From Pelagicoccus sp. SDUM812002 (lineage in GTDB: Bacteria; Verrucomicrobiota; Verrucomicrobiia; Opitutales; Opitutaceae): DNA of 64,000 nt. Under the pieces are notes generated by a model. The model saw only the letters and a list, made by a program, of their open reading frames with translations, was not told the DNA's origin and ran no database searches. Both the position numbers and the translations under genes were made by a program. Shown in pieces: positions 1-9,127 of this stretch (position 1 is its first letter; the number at the start of each line of letters is the position of its first letter). The DNA lies in the NCBI RefSeq assembly GCF_031127835.1, contig NZ_JARXHX010000009.1:124001-188000 (forward strand), read 5' to 3'.

Positions 1-246
1 GTCTCTTTTTGGGTGGGGTCATGGAAGCGGGAGCAATTTATCAGTTAACCCTTTATATGTATCAGAAGTGCGTAATGTGAAGCAACAAATTGGGTGATGC
101 CCTACCCGATACTCTCTGATTTCGAGTAATTTGGTTGACTCATATAGGAGCTGATAATTATAAGTTTCTTGTTTTTAAGCGAAACCCCGATTTGACCTTT
201 CGATTCAGCCTATGGCTGTCGCGGGGTCTCAATACTTATCAGCACT
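1..246. other. Upstream region of the first symporter gene
   Basis: No convincing gene is seen. The short open frames here overlap the symporter start and have no family character. The stretch ends in a candidate sigma70-type promoter listed separately. A promoter here would drive the long rightward operon. Confidence 0.5.
135..164 (+). promoter_or_regulatory. Candidate sigma70-type promoter
   Basis: TTGACT at 135-140 and TATAAG at 159-164 are separated by 18 bases, about 80 bases before the symporter start codon. The match is seen in the sequence. Promoter activity is inferred, and sigma preferences in this phylum are not well enough known to be sure. Confidence 0.35.
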
Positions 247-2004
247 ATGGACGTTACCCTTACTGATTTCGACTATGGCGTGGTTGCCTTCTACTTTTTG
301 TTCATGCTGGCGATTGGCCTGCTTTTTCGAAAATTCATCGGAAATACCAGCGACTTTTTTCGCGGAGGGGGGCAGATGTCGTGGTGGATGGCGGGCAGCA
401 GCGCCTTTATGGTGCAGTTTAGCGCCTGGACGTTTACGGGGGCGGCAAGCAAGGCCTACCAAGACGGTCTCTTGGTGCTAGTGATCTTCTTTGGCAACGC
501 CGTCGGCTTCTTGTGCAACTACTGGTATTTTGCGGCGAAGTGCCGGCAATCGAGAGTGGTGACGCCGGTCGAGGCGATGCGTATCCGTTTTGGCAAGACG
601 GCTGAGCAGGTCTTTACGTGGCTGCAGTTGCCGATCGGTACGCTCTATGCGGGTATTTGGTTAAATGGTCTCGGCGTGTTTTTCAGCGCCGTATTTGGAT
701 TCGACATCGAGACGACCGTCCTAGTAACGGGCTTGGTAGTGCTCATCCTCTCAGTAACAGGAGGGAGCTGGGCGGTCGTCGCTTCGGATTTCATGCAAGT
801 TTTGGTGCTCATGCCGATCAGTGTGGTTGCTGCCTTTTTCGCGTTGAAGGAAGTGGGTGGCATTGGCGAACTGGTGGAGCGATTCCCTGCCGACCGGTTT
901 CTGGGCGGCGACACGAACTACTCGACCCTGATTTGGATTTGGGTGGTAGTGATCTTGCTCAAGCAATTTGCGTCGACCAATAACTTGATGGACGCATCGC
1001 GCTACCTTTGCGCTCGCGATACCAAGGAGGCGAGGAAGGGAGCCTTGCTCGCTTCGGCCCTCTTCATTATCGGACCGGTAGTCTGGTTCGTGCCGCCAAT
1101 GGCGTCTGCTATTCTGTATCCAGATCTTGGAGAGATGTTTCCTCAGCTTAAGAATCCGGAGGAAGCGAGCTATGTGGCAATTTGCATCATGACCTTGCCG
1201 GCCGGCATGCTGGGATTGTTGATGTCCGGCATCTTTGCGGCGACCATGTCGTCAATGGATAGCGGCTTGAATCGCAATGCGGGCATTTTCGTGAGAAACT
1301 TTTACTTGCCGATCCTCCGTCCTAAGGCCAGCGAGAAGGAACTGCTGCTGGCGGGCAAGATTTCTACGGTAGTGTTTGGTCTTTGTATCATCATGGCCGG
1401 CATCCAGTTCAGCCAGTTGAAGGATATCGGACTGTTTGATTTGATGCTGCAGTTCGGCGCCTTGGTGGCCATCCCCATGCAGGTGCCCCTGATTTGGGGT
1501 ATCATAGTCAAACGCGTTCCAGACTGGGCGAGCTGGGTGACGATCTTGGTGGGTCTTTGTGTTTCCTTGGTCATTAAAACCTGGATGACGCCAGAGTGGG
1601 TGCAGGGCACTCTTGGATTGGATGCTGAGTTCTCAGGACGTGAGAGCAGCGACCTTTCGTTGATCCTAGGAGTGGTGATCAACTTGACGATCGGGTCGGC
1701 GGTCTATCTCGGGTCCACCGTTTTCTACAAGGATCAATCGGAAGAGCGAAAAAAGGAGGTCGATGCGTTCTTCGTCGATTTGAATACGCCGGTAGAGGCT
1801 AGCGAGACGGGGTCGGCCGAACGTGACTCGTCGCAAGGCAAGGCTCTCGGAATCTTGTCGATGATATACGGTGGCTTCGTGTTTCTCTTGGCGGCGATTC
1901 CCAATCCTCTGCTCGGTCGCTTCGCTTTCATGTTTTGCGGTTTGGTGTTGTTGGGAATTGGATACGCGCTGACGCGGCAAGGTAAGGGGAAGGCGCCCGC
2001 ATGA
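247..2004 (+). CDS. Sodium:solute symporter family protein (copy 1)
   Basis: This 585-residue polytopic inner-membrane protein is a member of the SSS family, which couples Na+ entry to import of sugars, uronates or similar small solutes. Hydrophobic segments run through most of the length. The N-terminal block with FRGGGQM and WWMAGSSAFM and the central GLLMSGIFAATMSSMDSGLN block are typical of SSS sugar carriers. It opens the polysaccharide operon, and its stop codon overlaps the manA start in an ATGA, which suggests translational coupling. A near-identical paralogue of the same length lies at 15603-17360, with six differences in the first 61 residues. The substrate cannot be read from sequence; unsaturated uronate or monosaccharide products of the local lyases are an inference. 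Confidence 0.93.
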   Translation: MDVTLTDFDYGVVAFYFLFMLAIGLLFRKFIGNTSDFFRGGGQMSWWMAGSSAFMVQFSAWTFTGAASKAYQDGLLVLVIFFGNAVGFLCNYWYFAAKCRQSRVVTPVEAMRIRFGKTAEQVFTWLQLPIGTLYAGIWLNGLGVFFSAVFGFDIETTVLVTGLVVLILSVTGGSWAVVASDFMQVLVLMPISVVAAFFALKEVGGIGELVERFPADRFLGGDTNYSTLIWIWVVVILLKQFASTNNLMDASRYLCARDTKEARKGALLASALFIIGPVVWFVPPMASAILYPDLGEMFPQLKNPEEASYVAICIMTLPAGMLGLLMSGIFAATMSSMDSGLNRNAGIFVRNFYLPILRPKASEKELLLAGKISTVVFGLCIIMAGIQFSQLKDIGLFDLMLQFGALVAIPMQVPLIWGIIVKRVPDWASWVTILVGLCVSLVIKTWMTPEWVQGTLGLDAEFSGRESSDLSLILGVVINLTIGSAVYLGSTVFYKDQSEERKKEVDAFFVDLNTPVEASETGSAERDSSQGKALGILSMIYGGFVFLLAAIPNPLLGRFAFMFCGLVLLGIGYALTRQGKGKAPA

Positions 2005-3077
2005 TAACGCAACGAAGCAGTCTCTTGCCGCTGCGGGCGAACCGAGTTTGGCGAAGTTATTTGGGAGGGCGAACGCTTGACCGCATCGCTGGCGAGTCTG
2101 AACCCACGGATAGCAATTTTCCCGAAGACTGGATCGCTTCGCTGACGCTAGCGAACAATCCCCTGCAGAACGATCCGTACGAGGGGGTGGCGCGGGTGCG
2201 CGGCGTTGACGGCGAGCTTGTGTTGTTCACGGATTTGGTGGAGAGCGAGCCGGAGTTCTACTTGGGCAAGGAGCATGTCGCTCGTTACGGCGCGGACATG
2301 AGGATCCTCGCCAAGTACCTAGATTCGGCGACTCGCTTGCATTTCCAGGTTCACCCAACAGCGGCCTTCTCGGCCAAGAAACTCGGCGTAAACATAGGCA
2401 AGACCGAAGCTTACGTCATCTTAGCTATTCGCGACGAGATCGAGATTCCCTACATTTATGCAGGTTTCCAGCGTCCACCGAGCAAGGACGATTTGAAGCG
2501 TTGGATCGAGACGCAAGACATCGCCTCCCTGGAAGCATGTTTTGACAAGATTCCAGTTAAGGTGGGCGACGTCTTTTTGATTCCTGGCGGTTGCCCGCAT
2601 GCCTTGGGTGAGGGTATCTTGATGGTGGAGCTTATGGAAGCGAGCGATCTCGTGGTACGATTCGAATTTGAGCGCGGTGGCTTCGTGCTCCCGGAGGAGT
2701 CTCGCTTTATGGGCCGCGGGCTCGACTTTTGCCTGAACGTTTTTGATTTGGAGCCGAAGGCTGTTGAGGGTTTCGTCTGCCAGCCGCGTGTGCTGCGCGA
2801 ATTCTGCGACGGTTCCACGCAAAAGCTGCTCGTGGGGTCGGACCGGACGAGTTGTTTCGAAGCCCGTTCGACGCGTATCGAAAATTCGGTTACGAAGAGC
2901 GAGAATGGATTCTACATCTTGGTAGTGACCGATGGAAACGGCTCGATGGAAGAGGGCGGTCAACTCTGTGAATTGAAGCCGTTTGACCGAGTGTTCGTTG
3001 CTGCAGAGGCGGGCGAAGTAACCTTCAAAACCCCAGATGGGCTCGAGTTCCTGGAACTTGCGGGCCCGGCGCTCTGA
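2001..3077 (+). CDS. manA: Class I mannose-6-phosphate isomerase-like protein
   Basis: This 358-residue cupin-fold protein resembles type I phosphomannose isomerases, which interconvert mannose-6-phosphate and fructose-6-phosphate in the cytoplasm with a bound Zn ion. The usual ligand positions are recognisable: the LHFQVHP block (H118), KTEAY (E136) and GCPHALG (H200). It begins inside the symporter stop codon (ATGA) and is followed 10 bases later by the hydroxyacid dehydrogenase, so it belongs to the operon. It is the only member of the symporter/dehydrogenase/DUF2264 block absent from the second copy at 15.6-20.3 kb. Its presence hints that mannose or a related hexose is released from the glycan, but family members with other sugar phosphates cannot be excluded. 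Confidence 0.85.
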   Translation: MITQRSSLLPLRANRVWRSYLGGRTLDRIAGESEPTDSNFPEDWIASLTLANNPLQNDPYEGVARVRGVDGELVLFTDLVESEPEFYLGKEHVARYGADMRILAKYLDSATRLHFQVHPTAAFSAKKLGVNIGKTEAYVILAIRDEIEIPYIYAGFQRPPSKDDLKRWIETQDIASLEACFDKIPVKVGDVFLIPGGCPHALGEGILMVELMEASDLVVRFEFERGGFVLPEESRFMGRGLDFCLNVFDLEPKAVEGFVCQPRVLREFCDGSTQKLLVGSDRTSCFEARSTRIENSVTKSENGFYILVVTDGNGSMEEGGQLCELKPFDRVFVAAEAGEVTFKTPDGLEFLELAGPAL

Positions 3078-3087
3078 GACGTTTACG

Positions 3088-4098
3088 ATGTCATCTACTA
3101 ATCTAATTGTTGTGACGCCGGTCGAGCGAGACACCTTCCTGGTGGATGGTCGGCTCGAGGCGTTAAAGTCGTTGATCGCTCCCTGTCGCGTCGTCGATGT
3201 GGAATCTTATTCGGAGGCGTCGTGGATCGAGCTCTTGCAGGAGACGAATCCTAGGATTCTTGTTGCGGGTTGGAAGGTTAAGCCTTTGCCGGCTGACGTT
3301 CGCTCTGAGGTGGCTCCGGCTCTCGAGTACGTCTGCTACCTGCCTGGGTCGATTCGGCATTTTGTTCCGAGGGATTTGATCGAGCAAGGGGTGTTAGTTA
3401 CGAATTGGAGCTCCTCGATCAGCCGCATCGTAGCGGAATGCGCGTTGCTGCTGAGCCTGGCTTGCATGCGGCGGGTGGCTCACTGGTCTCATCAGATGCA
3501 CGACGAAGGCGGCTGGAAGGATCTCACGACGGTGACTCAATCCTTGTTCGACCGCCGCGTCGGCATCCATGGGTTTGGGGCGATCGCCAAGGAGTTGCTG
3601 CCTCTCCTGCGACCGTTCACGAATAAGATTTCGACCTATACGGAAGGGGTGCCGGAAGAGGTGTTCGAGGAGTTTGGCATTCGCAAGGCGGATAGCCTGC
3701 CGCAACTTTTTTCGGAGAACGACCTCATCATCGAATTGGAGGCCTTGACGCCAGCTCGCGAGATGATCGTAGACGAGGCGTTGCTCAGGAGCATTCCGGA
3801 GGGGGGCGCTTTTGTGAACGTAGCTCGTGGGGCGCTTGTCGACGAAGAAGCACTGCTTCGAGTCGCTCAGGAAGGGCGAATACAGGTGGGCTTGGATGTT
3901 TACACCGTGGAGCCATTACCGGCCGACCACCCGTTCCGCGGGTGCCGCAATATCAATATGCTGCCGCACTTGGGAGGACCCTCCACGGACCGTCGCCGTG
4001 ACGCTGCTGATCACAGTTTGGAAAATGTTCGCCGGTTCAAACGCGGTGAGCCGGTCGAAAGTCCGATCACGCTAGAAATTTACGATCGCTCGACGTGA
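3088..4098 (+). CDS. D-isomer-specific 2-hydroxyacid dehydrogenase (copy 1)
   Basis: A 336-residue NAD(P)-dependent cytoplasmic oxidoreductase. The nucleotide-binding glycine motif HGFGAIA is at about 161-167. The catalytic set of the family is present as R247 (NVARG), E275 (VEPLP) and H294 (LPHLGGP). The start at 3088 was chosen over an upstream in-frame start at 3037 because it lies just after manA and gives the same MSSTNLIVV N-terminus and the same length as the paralogue at 17382-18392. The two copies differ considerably along the first 60 residues, far more than the symporters do. Reduction of a 2-keto sugar acid from uronate breakdown is a reasonable but unproven role. Confidence 0.88.
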   Translation: MSSTNLIVVTPVERDTFLVDGRLEALKSLIAPCRVVDVESYSEASWIELLQETNPRILVAGWKVKPLPADVRSEVAPALEYVCYLPGSIRHFVPRDLIEQGVLVTNWSSSISRIVAECALLLSLACMRRVAHWSHQMHDEGGWKDLTTVTQSLFDRRVGIHGFGAIAKELLPLLRPFTNKISTYTEGVPEEVFEEFGIRKADSLPQLFSENDLIIELEALTPAREMIVDEALLRSIPEGGAFVNVARGALVDEEALLRVAQEGRIQVGLDVYTVEPLPADHPFRGCRNINMLPHLGGPSTDRRRDAADHSLENVRRFKRGEPVESPITLEIYDRST

Positions 4099-4114
4099 AG
4101 AAAATTACTGAAAA

Positions 4115-6061
4115 ATGGATACGAAAGAATTGAAACCACGCTTTTTTGAGTTCGCAGGGCCGCGTCGGGATACGGTGCCGTCGACCTATCGGACTTGGCA
4201 GAACCATGCACGCTCCCTGATCGAGCCGTTGGTGGTATTGATGGAGGAGGGCAAGGCTCAGCTCGACATCGAAGGAATGGCCAGCGATCATGACGCCAAT
4301 GCGGATCGATTGGAAGCGTTGGCCCGTCCTTTGGTGCTGTTTTGCCATTGGGAGCGATCCACGCAGGTTTACCAAGACGAGAGGGACGCTGCGTTGCTGG
4401 AGAAGTCGAAGGCTTGGTTCAAAGATGCGCTGCTACTCGGTAGCGATCCAGTATCGGATCAGTTTTTTGGATACTCGGCTAATTTTCATCAGCACTCTGT
4501 GGAGATGGGACTGATGGTGATCGGTCTGGAGCTGAGCCGCGACTGGTTTTGGGATGAGCTGCAGGATGCGGAACGGGAGAGGATTCTGTCTTGGCTCGAG
4601 TCGGATGTAGGCAATGGCCACCATTGGAACAATCACATGTTCTTTGGCATCTTTGTCTTGGAATTTCTGCAGCGTGAAGGTCGCCGCCGCGAGGCGTATC
4701 GAGGCGTGGTAAACCGCTGGTTCGAGGAACTGGAAGGCATGTACGCGGATGAGGGTTGGTACATGGATGGGATGAACCAGGCCTTCGACTTCTACAACGC
4801 CTATGCATGGCATTACTATAGCATGTGGTGGGTGGGATTGTATGGTGAATCGGATACGCGACGGTGCGAGCGCTTCAAGGCTCGCACATACCGCTTCCTG
4901 CAAGACTATCCCACTTTCTTCGCAAAAAGTGGAGAGCACCCAGCTTTCGGTCGATCGATAGCCTACCGCTTCAATGCGACGGCTCCGTTCGGCTTGGCCC
5001 AAGCCATGGGAGCTCTCCCCATGGAGGGTTCTAAGGCCCGTGGGCTTTGCCAAAGAAGTCTGGAGTTTTTCCTTTCGAAGCCGATTTCGCAGGACCAAGG
5101 CTGCTTGTCGCTCGGCTGGTACGACGAATTCTTGCCTATGGTGGAGGTGTACTCGACCGGTGGCTCTCCTTACTGGGCTGCCAAAGCGTTCTCGCCATTG
5201 CTGCTTTCGCCCGACGATACGTTTTGGCAGGAAGACGCTGCCGCTTCCGTAAGCGAGGAATCGAATCGCGTCGTAGCGCTGAAGGCTCCCTGCTTGATTG
5301 TGCGCCAGATCGATGGCGAGGCGGAGATCATTAATGCAGGTTCTCAGATCGCTTCTACGAACACGCGCTTCGGTCCGCACAAATGGGGCCGTTTGAGCTA
5401 TAAGAGCGCTTGGGGCTTTGCCTTGGCGAAGGAACCTTCGATGTATCCATTTGATGGAGGCCTGACCGCTCAGAAGATGGGATCGGAGGTTGTTTACGGT
5501 CGCCATTACACGGCGCCGTTTGCGATCGAAGAAGAGCTCATGGGCTGTCTCTACAGCCTCGGTGGAAAGCTCGAGCAGTTTCAAGTCTCGGTGGAAACGC
5601 GGGTTTGGTGGAAGGGGAATTGGCATCTGATCGTTCATCGCGTGCTCGCCAAGGACGCCGCTACGCTGCGACACGGAAGCTATGCGCTTCCGATTTCGGC
5701 GGATCAGGAGGCAGAAATTAAGGATGGTTTTCCTTTTCCATCTGCGAGCAATGGCAAGCAATCGGTTGCCGTCCAGGCGGTTTGTGGATTTACGCGGAGC
5801 GCCTTTGACAAACGCCTTAACGACGAGGAGGGTCCACGTCGTCATATCCAAACCCCTTACCATGCTACGGCTCTTTTGGAAACGGAACTCGGTGCCAACG
5901 AAACGCGCGATCTAGCAGTTTTGAATTGGGCCGGTATACGCTCGGAAGAAGGGCAAGCATGGAGGTTAGACTCTCTCGAAAAAGGAGCCTGGGCTATGAG
6001 TCACCCTGTGCACGGCAAGTGGAACATCGAAGACGAGTCGCTGCGGAAAGTAAGTGAATAG
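4115..6061 (+). CDS. DUF2264 domain-containing protein (copy 1)
   Basis: A 648-residue protein without an obvious signal peptide. The N-terminal two thirds match the DUF2264 family, an alpha-helical toroid-like domain, with the blocks HHWNNHMFFG, GWYMDGMNQAFDFYNAYAWH and the conserved FGRSIAYRFNATAPFG. The C-terminal third looks beta-rich. I recall that this family has been connected with exo-acting beta-glucuronidases (GH154), but I cannot verify that here. If so, it would remove terminal uronic acids from imported oligosaccharides in the cytoplasm. It sits 16 bases after the dehydrogenase and 20 bases before the SDR gene. A paralogue of 629 residues is at 18397-20286. Confidence 0.87.
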   Translation: MDTKELKPRFFEFAGPRRDTVPSTYRTWQNHARSLIEPLVVLMEEGKAQLDIEGMASDHDANADRLEALARPLVLFCHWERSTQVYQDERDAALLEKSKAWFKDALLLGSDPVSDQFFGYSANFHQHSVEMGLMVIGLELSRDWFWDELQDAERERILSWLESDVGNGHHWNNHMFFGIFVLEFLQREGRRREAYRGVVNRWFEELEGMYADEGWYMDGMNQAFDFYNAYAWHYYSMWWVGLYGESDTRRCERFKARTYRFLQDYPTFFAKSGEHPAFGRSIAYRFNATAPFGLAQAMGALPMEGSKARGLCQRSLEFFLSKPISQDQGCLSLGWYDEFLPMVEVYSTGGSPYWAAKAFSPLLLSPDDTFWQEDAAASVSEESNRVVALKAPCLIVRQIDGEAEIINAGSQIASTNTRFGPHKWGRLSYKSAWGFALAKEPSMYPFDGGLTAQKMGSEVVYGRHYTAPFAIEEELMGCLYSLGGKLEQFQVSVETRVWWKGNWHLIVHRVLAKDAATLRHGSYALPISADQEAEIKDGFPFPSASNGKQSVAVQAVCGFTRSAFDKRLNDEEGPRRHIQTPYHATALLETELGANETRDLAVLNWAGIRSEEGQAWRLDSLEKGAWAMSHPVHGKWNIEDESLRKVSE

Positions 6062-6081
6062 CTGATACGCAATAAACGAGA

Positions 6082-6849
6082 ATGAATTTCGAGAAACTAG
6101 AGAATAAGCGCGTTTTGGTAACGGCAGGCGCTCAGGGTATAGGTGAAGCGATTTCGCGACACTTCATCGAGGCGGGCGCCCATTTGGCGATCCACTATTT
6201 TTCCAGCGACACTGTTGCCACGTCACTTGTCGAGCTCGCGGAGTCGAGGGGCTTGAGAGCGGTAGCGGTTCAAGGGGACCTCTGCAAGCGAGAGGATGCC
6301 GAGAAGGTGGCGGCAAAAGTGGAGGATGCTTTGGGTGGCCTAGATGTGCTGGTAAACAATGCCGGTTCGCTAATGGGTCGTCGTGAACTGTCGGATATCG
6401 AAGACGCGTTTTGGAGGTCGGTTTGGGACGTGAATTTAACTTCAAATTTCCTCATTACCCAGGCAGTTCTTGATCTGCTGGTGGCAAACGAGAACAGTAG
6501 CATTGTGAACCTGTCTTCGCTCGCGGGCCGCAAGGGCGGACATGCCGGGTCCGTTGTTTACTCGGCCGCAAAGGGTGGAATTCTTACTTGGAGCCGATCG
6601 CTGGCGACGGAACTGGGGCCGAAGGGCGTTCGAGTGAATGCCATCGCTCCCGGTTTGATTTTGGGAACGTCGTTCCATAACACGCACACCACTGAGGAGT
6701 CGGCAGCGGCGACCATTGCTTCCCTTCCTCTCGCGCGAGCAGGTACCCCGGACGATGTTGCCCGTGCGGTACTGTTCTTGGCATCTGAATACGACGGCTT
6801 TATCAGCGGGGCGACCTTAGATATCAACGGAGGCGTTTATGGCTGCTAA
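6082..6849 (+). CDS. SDR family NAD(P)-dependent oxidoreductase
   Basis: A 255-residue classical short-chain dehydrogenase. It shows the cofactor motif TAGAQGIG (14-21), NNAG (92-95), the active-site serine pair at 145-146 and the YxxxK pair Y160/K164. The C-terminal block FLASEYDGFISGATLDINGG is typical of the family. It lies in the polysaccharide operon and overlaps the following lyase gene by 11 bases. Given the lyase and dehydrogenase neighbours, reduction of an unsaturated-uronate-derived keto sugar (as in 4-deoxy-uronate reductases) is possible. Many other sugar or polyol substrates fit equally well. Confidence 0.92.
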   Translation: MNFEKLENKRVLVTAGAQGIGEAISRHFIEAGAHLAIHYFSSDTVATSLVELAESRGLRAVAVQGDLCKREDAEKVAAKVEDALGGLDVLVNNAGSLMGRRELSDIEDAFWRSVWDVNLTSNFLITQAVLDLLVANENSSIVNLSSLAGRKGGHAGSVVYSAAKGGILTWSRSLATELGPKGVRVNAIAPGLILGTSFHNTHTTEESAAATIASLPLARAGTPDDVARAVLFLASEYDGFISGATLDINGGVYGC

Positions 6850-9127
6850 ATTTATGTCATTGGCGCTCGCCGGTGTGATTGTCGCAGGTGCGGCGTTCGG
6901 ATTGGACGAACGCGAGTTCTATCACACTTACAATGGCTTCGAGCTTCCGAGCGAGGTAACCATGCCGTCGTCGGAGGTGCATCCGTCGCTTTGGTTTTCA
7001 AAAGGGGAAGTGGGTGCGTTGCGCGCTAAGAAGGACGCTGATTCCGTTGCGGCGGTTTATTGGCAAGATGTGCTTGCTAGCGAATTTGTCCTAGCAGAGC
7101 TTCCGCCGGTTCCGAAGCTCGATGACGACAAGAAGATTGTCCACAAGTACTACGGAACTCTCACTCAGGTGGCCGCCTATAACGCGTTTCTGTATCAGGT
7201 ATCCCAAGACGGTAAGAAGTCCGCCTACCTCGAAAAAGCGGTTGAAGCCTTAAAGCGTGGATACGAGGGGCCACTCTACCAATTGGATCCGATCGTCAAG
7301 GGAAGCGCGGTGGACGAGATCTACCAAGGAGTTTGGGCGCAAAGCATGGCTGCCGCTTACGACTGGGTGCAGCCAGCTCTTTCCGATGAGGACGATGCGA
7401 TTATTCGGGCTCATCTAGTGGAGCATGCCCAGTACATGCATGAAAACCTTTGGTCCTGGGCGGGCAGTCCGCACAACCATTTGTCCAAGCCCGCGTGGGG
7501 ACTGGGCAGCTTGGCCCTTTGCTTGTCGGATCATCACGAAGCGAAAGCTTGGCTCGAGCGGGCGGTGGCCGCTTCGAACGCAAACACACGTTACTTTTTC
7601 AGCCGAGACGGCGTTTACCGAGAAGGTGCCTTTTACTTCCTTTTCTCCTTCATCAATTTTGTCCCGTTTCTTTACCACTATGAAAACACCACCGGTTTTG
7701 ACGGCTTTTCGGTCTTTCAACCCGCCTTTGAATGGCCGATCGTGACTCGCAACGGCAAGGGGTGGACGCCGAACATCGAAGACAGTTTCATCAAGCCTTA
7801 TCCGTCGCAGCTAGTTGCGGGAGCCTTCCGTGATAAGCCAACGAGCCTGCATAGGAGCGCCCCGTTCTCGGAGGTGCTGCAATGGAATTTTCTGAACACC
7901 GACTACTCCGTATTTGTTAAGGCTGAGGAGAAGACGGGGTACAACTACACGGGTGCTAGTTGGGATTATCCAAAGCCATTGATGGAGTACTTGTGCTATC
8001 AGCCTGATATCGTAGCCACGGAGCCCAATGTTGCTCCTGTACTGTTTCTTGAATCCGGGCAGAGCGTGTTTCGCAGCGATTGGAACTACAACGATCCCAA
8101 GTCTCGCACGCTTTTGTTTCAAGGGGTTGCGGAGGCCGACAATCACGAGCACTACGATCACTTGAGCTTCATCCTGCAGGCAGAGAACCAAATGATGTCA
8201 TCGGACGCTGGATACACTCAAGCGAGTTATGGTCAAGCGATACGCCGGGAATGGTATCTGACCGCCGAAGCTCATAACGTTGTCCTAGCCGATGGCGAGG
8301 CGCCTAGCGACAAGGCACCGAACCTCGCTCCGTTTTCCCGTTCGCGTTTGTTATCGCCGTTTTTCTCCTGCGAGATCAAGGCCGCACCGTACGCTGGTGG
8401 CGGCGAGCACCAACGCTTGGTCGCGATGCTGGAAGGAGACCGATTCGCCATTTTTGATCAAGTCGACCTGCCGGTCGCCGGTGATCTGGAGATCGTGATG
8501 CACGGGGGGCGAGCGGATCTGGAGATAGAGGGTGACCTGTTAAGTTGGACGTATCAGGAAGATGATTACGGACCCGCTGCGGGACTTCGCCAATGGTTTT
8601 GGGGCAACGGCTTCGAGACGAATGAATTGTCGGGAGAGCTCACATACATAAAGGGCGACTTTGCTTCCTTTCCTTACGTGAAGCACACCAAGACCGGAGC
8701 GAATGCCCTAGGATTGTCCTTGCTTGATCCAGTGGCAGTTGGAGAAGCTGGCGAGGCGTACTCCTACGAGCGCAAGTCGGATACGGCTGTAGTGGTACGC
8801 AATAGCAGTGGCAGCGAATGGGTCGCTGCCAATCGTACGGGTAAGGCGATCAGCGAATCGAATTGGGAATCGGACGCTTTGTTTTCCTACTTCAAGATAG
8901 CTTCAGCCACCAGAGTGAGGGCTGCTGCAGTAGAGGGAAAAACGATGCGTGTCGGCGAGGATATCGCCTTCGAGTTCAATGGCTCTGTCACGTTTGCATT
9001 CGAAGCCACCAATAGCGGTATGTATCTCTACTTCACTACGCCTCTTCCCGTACAGGGGTTCGCTCGGTATGCGGGAAAAGTTTATCGACTCGATCTATCC
9101 GATAGTGGGATGATCGTTTTCCGATGA
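6839..9127 (+). CDS. Secreted heparinase II/III-like polysaccharide lyase
   Basis: A 762-residue protein with an N-terminal signal peptide (hydrophobic stretch about 5-22). The all-helical first half contains NHLSKPAW (213-220) and DGVYREGAFY (257-266). The second half is the heparinase II/III-like beta domain with NHEHYDHLSF (435-444) and an AHN motif (478-480). This layout is that of alginate lyase or glycosaminoglycan-type lyases, which cleave uronate-containing chains by beta-elimination, probably in the periplasm. It overlaps the SDR gene by 11 bases and its stop shares ATGA with the next gene, so all three are probably co-translated. The exact glycan (alginate, glucuronan, fucoidan-like or other) cannot be decided from sequence. 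Confidence 0.88.
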   Translation: MAAKFMSLALAGVIVAGAAFGLDEREFYHTYNGFELPSEVTMPSSEVHPSLWFSKGEVGALRAKKDADSVAAVYWQDVLASEFVLAELPPVPKLDDDKKIVHKYYGTLTQVAAYNAFLYQVSQDGKKSAYLEKAVEALKRGYEGPLYQLDPIVKGSAVDEIYQGVWAQSMAAAYDWVQPALSDEDDAIIRAHLVEHAQYMHENLWSWAGSPHNHLSKPAWGLGSLALCLSDHHEAKAWLERAVAASNANTRYFFSRDGVYREGAFYFLFSFINFVPFLYHYENTTGFDGFSVFQPAFEWPIVTRNGKGWTPNIEDSFIKPYPSQLVAGAFRDKPTSLHRSAPFSEVLQWNFLNTDYSVFVKAEEKTGYNYTGASWDYPKPLMEYLCYQPDIVATEPNVAPVLFLESGQSVFRSDWNYNDPKSRTLLFQGVAEADNHEHYDHLSFILQAENQMMSSDAGYTQASYGQAIRREWYLTAEAHNVVLADGEAPSDKAPNLAPFSRSRLLSPFFSCEIKAAPYAGGGEHQRLVAMLEGDRFAIFDQVDLPVAGDLEIVMHGGRADLEIEGDLLSWTYQEDDYGPAAGLRQWFWGNGFETNELSGELTYIKGDFASFPYVKHTKTGANALGLSLLDPVAVGEAGEAYSYERKSDTAVVVRNSSGSEWVAANRTGKAISESNWESDALFSYFKIASATRVRAAAVEGKTMRVGEDIAFEFNGSVTFAFEATNSGMYLYFTTPLPVQGFARYAGKVYRLDLSDSGMIVFR

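Noticed and set aside
2421-3134. Minus-strand ORF of 237 codons opposite manA
   Set aside because: Shadow frame without conserved motifs; it also crosses the manA/dehydrogenase junction.
4433-5863. Long minus-strand ORF of 476 codons opposite the DUF2264 gene
   Set aside because: It lies entirely inside a gene with strong family match, has no domain character, and arginine- and histidine-rich shadow composition typical of an antisense frame.
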